From positions 1-64,000 of the forward strand of contig JAXRKP010000994.1 in assembly GCA_037039925.1 (NCBI GenBank): DNA of 64,000 nucleotides. Reading direction: 5' to 3'. Of this stretch, positions 1 to 64,000 are shown piece after piece. The position numbers and the translations under genes are program-made. Positions within the stretch are counted from its first letter, which is position 1. Each line of letters begins with the position of its first letter. Source of the stretch: Doris montereyensis (taxonomy: Eukaryota; Mollusca; Gastropoda; Nudibranchia; Dorididae). The notes under the pieces are model-generated. The model ran no database searches. It had not been told where the DNA came from and saw nothing but the letters and a program-made list of their open reading frames with translations.

Positions 1-200
1 CCTACATTTTCTATTCCTTGTCCTTTCTTGTTTGTTTCCGTAATGGCCAAAATATCTACTTTGAATTTTTGCTTTTCTTCTGCTAATTTAACTCTTTTCC
101 ATTTATTGCCCTGATAATCCATGTTCCAAAAATCACAGTCCGTGTTCGTTTCCTTGTTCGTCTTCGTGAGATCAAGCCGGGTATATGATCATATGGTACT
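1..200 (-). mobile_element. non-LTR retrotransposon endonuclease fragment (cut by window edge)
   Basis: The minus strand encodes an apurinic-type endonuclease start: GTW-x-x-R-x-I-N-GK in one frame, then KLAEEKQKFKVDILAITETN and KKGQG in another. The E of ITET is a catalytic residue in this family. At least one frameshift. The rest would lie to the left of the window. Confidence 0.7.
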
Positions 201-294
201 TATTTGAATCTGTTTGTTTTGGATAAACAGGTGATTAGCCTACACTACCCTAGGTAGATGGGGGGGGGGGGGGGGGAGGTGGTGCCACTTTAAG

Positions 295-510
295 GCCCCC
301 TACCTGGCCTTGTTATTTTCTGTCAGGGTTAACTCCATTAGCCTTTGGTCTACCAAGATCGGCCTATAAGGCAGCAGGTTGTTTTATGCCAGGGTTAACT
401 CCCTTAGCCTTTGGTCGACCAAGCCCAGCCTGCAAGGCAGCAGGATATTTTCTGTCAGAGTCAACTCCCTTAGCCTTTGGTTAGCCAAGACCTGCCTGCA
501 AGGCAGCAGG
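295..510. repeat. three tandem ~60-65-bp repeats upstream of XRN1
   Basis: Three degenerate copies of a unit containing TGTCAGGGTTAACTCC, TAGCCTTTGGT and AAGGCAGCAGG. They lie about 1.3 kb upstream of the XRN1 start codon, after a G-run at 259-276. Function unknown. Confidence 0.75.
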
Positions 511-1766
511 AGAATGTGACCCGCACATGTGCTCATTTGTCCACTACCCAGGAGCCAAAGCATTTCAATAAATATATTTCAAACAGGTGAAGGAACGTAT
601 GGCAAACAAAGTAATGACACAAAAAATGAAACCGAAACTAATTGCTAGTTCAGACTATAAAGAGAAGTATCAGGAAAGCAACAAAAACAAACAAACAAAC
701 GAAAAGAAGAAAAAAAAAGAAGCAAAAAAAAAAACAAACCAAACCAAACACTGAAGATAAAAAAATAGAAATGGTAAATAAGAACCCTCCCCAAAGAGAC
801 CAAGACTGTACCTATATCAAAAAACAAATCGATAGGCCCTACATCTCGGTGAAGGTCACTAGAGCTTTTGGCCTATTTCATTTCAGCAAATGTAGCCTAG
901 TTTCGGTTTCCATTCATTGATAACTAAACAGCTTTGTGTGATATCATTGACATAGATTATGACCTTTAGGCAGATCATATAAATGAATAAATGAACGTTT
1001 CAATAGATAAATAAATTAATAAATAAATAACGATGTTTATACATAAATAAATAAACTGCTAAAAAAAATAAAAAACAATAGAATAATTCATAAATAAAAA
1101 GAAAAAAACGATTAATGAATGAATAAATTTAAAAAATACAAATACATTGATTAAAGATATACATAGATAAATACATATTTAAAAGATACATAAATAGATT
1201 GATTGATAAATAAATGACTACACATTATATAAAGCTTCTTGTCTGCCTGTAGCCTGGTATTGTTCATGTACGTATCTCAACATTACAGGAGTTGTGATAA
1301 AAGCATAGTAAATGGAGAGGATACATACAATGTTCCCAACCAACCAGTGTTTAAATCAGCGTCTTTACTAGTCATAAGAAATTGCTTATACAGATTGCTT
1401 TTGCTCGATGTATAAGACAAAATATGTATAAGACAAAATTAATACTTCCGTGAAGATCATTATTTATATTTGGCTCTCGTTTAGATTTTTTGGCTTCAAT
1501 GCGCCGTGACATGCCGGGAATGTTAGGTTGTTTATCTTTGCACAAAGAAGTGAAGAGATAATTTTCAATGATATTTCGCCTCCGCGACAATGAAAATTAG
1601 TACTTGGGTTTGAAACTAACCCTTCAGCGTTTTATTTTGTTGCAAAAGACATCGACATCTTGTGAATCGTTTCAGTTTCAAAACAATGCTTTTGAGGAGT
1701 ATTTAAGTAACAATTAGAAAGAAACCAGAAAACGTAGCCGGTAGTGAACAGGTGCTTTTACCAATC
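511..1766 (+). other. XRN1 upstream region and 5' UTR; no other gene seen
   Basis: AT-rich, with degenerate AAAT/GATA-type simple sequence at 960-1220. No other open frame resembles a protein. Just upstream of the start codon is a TATTTAAG sequence (about 1700-1707), which could be a TATA-like element, but no transcription start can be assigned by eye. The ATG context at 1767 is strong. Confidence 0.5.
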
Positions 1767-63196
<61,430 letters not shown>

Positions 63197-63364
63197 GTAT
63201 GCTGTCTTGATGTCACTTTGAAGCAATATGAAACAGTCTTTTTCTCTCTCTCTCTTTGCATGAGGGTATTTCTTGGAAAAGAAGTCATTTACTTTTTGAG
63301 GTTGTCAGTGTATTTTGTGAATGATGTAAAGTCAGTGAGCATGCAGCTGTGTATGGAGTAAGTA

Positions 63365-63525
63365 AAGAAGTTCCTTCAAGGCTATTCGGCCCAAAGAGCC
63401 GGAATTAATCCCAGTTTCTGTAGCGTGAAGCAGAACATGTGGTTATAATTACCTATTGGACAGGACGCTAGTCTGATGCAGGTTTTACTCCCAAGCTAGT
63501 GCTTGTACTCATTTTCACCCGTAAA
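63365..63525 (-). mobile_element. SINE family A, truncated (head missing)
   Basis: TTCCTTCAAGGCTATTCGGC, GGACAGGACGCTAGTCTGAT and CCCAAGCTAGTGCTTGTACT are the tail and body of family A on the minus strand. The tRNA head is absent; the 40-bp array follows. Confidence 0.78.
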
Positions 63526-63569
63526 ATCAGTGATCGTACATCCGCGTGTTAGTACGAGCAATGAATCTT

Positions 63570-64000
63570 TCAATGTTCTTGACAAAATGGATGAGCCGCC
63601 GCACTCTGTGGGCGATGTTCTTGACAAAATGGATGAGCCGCCACACACTGGGTGATGTTCTTGACAAAATGGATGAGCCGCCACACACTGGGTGATGTTC
63701 TTGACAAAATGGATGAGCCGCCGCACACTGGGTGATGTTCTTGACAAAATGGATGAGCCGCACACTGGGTGATGTTCTTGACAAAATGGGTGATGTGTTC
63801 CAAATGGATGAGCTGCGCACTGGGTGATGTTCTTGACAAATGGATGAGCCGCCTCACACTGGGTGATGTTCTTGACAAAATGGATGAGCCGCCGCACACT
63901 GGGTGATGTTCTTGACAAAATGGATGAGCCGCCGCACTCTGGCGATGTTCTGAACAAAATGGATGGCGATGTTCTAGACAAAATGGATGAGCCGCCGACA
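63570..64000. repeat. 40-bp minisatellite, ~11 copies, cut by window end
   Basis: Unit GACAAAATGGATGAGCCGCC plus GCACACTGGGTGATGTTCTT. GC-richer than its surroundings. Starts about 370 bp after the exon 33 donor. Open frames on the minus strand come from the repeat. Confidence 0.95.

Noticed and set aside
63496..63981. 161-residue minus-strand frame with SSILSRTSPS repeats
   Set aside because: Comes from the 40-bp minisatellite; three frames are open in turn because 40 is not a multiple of 3.

Overview
The window is animal nuclear DNA, most likely from a mollusc (probably a gastropod). It is AT-rich, has short exons separated by long introns with GT/AG borders, is full of (CT)n tracts and minisatellites, and carries tRNA-derived SINEs, non-LTR retrotransposon fragments and small inverted-repeat transposons of kinds common in molluscan genomes. 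The species cannot be fixed from sequence alone; the phylum is inference.

One gene spans nearly the whole window on the + strand: the cytoplasmic 5'-to-3' exoribonuclease XRN1 (Pacman). I traced 33 coding exons by eye from the start codon at 1767 to the end of exon 33 at 63196; the C-terminal tail continues beyond the right edge. The catalytic core is recognisable in order: D35 (LDMNG), D86 (AVDG), the 5'-phosphate pocket K93/Q97/R100/R101, E176/E178 (GEGEH), D206/D208 (GLDADL) and the Asp of VGND. The second conserved region, the PAZ/Tudor-like, KOW-like, winged-helix and SH3-like parts, and the start of the low-complexity tail follow. About half the exons read cleanly through. Roughly fourteen others carry small indels, and exon 8 has an in-frame TAA. 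The sequence is therefore either an indel-rich draft assembly (favoured, because the protein is otherwise well conserved and all catalytic residues are present) or a recently disabled copy.

Layout: 1-1766 upstream region, with a retrotransposon endonuclease fragment at the left edge and three 60-bp repeats. 1767-19742 exons 1-9 (5'-phosphate pocket and active site). 21036-38458 exons 10-21 (rest of the nuclease core). 40330-50672 exons 22-28 (PAZ/Tudor-like, KOW-like, winged helix). 51.7-56.05 kb a huge 47-bp satellite-like array. 57939-63196 exons 29-33 (SH3-like domain and start of the tail). 63.57 kb to the end, another array.

The introns hold most of what is unusual. About twenty minisatellites are present, and many begin 0-140 bp after a 5' splice site. 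One array (40.36-42.13 kb) repeats the 3' end of coding exon 22 together with its splice donor. Others include a 59-bp array carrying GTAAGT motifs in each unit, two related inverted-repeat elements with strong foldbacks, several tRNA-headed SINE families, and one non-LTR retrotransposon type present as several broken copies. No second protein-coding host gene, true tRNA, rRNA or CRISPR was seen.
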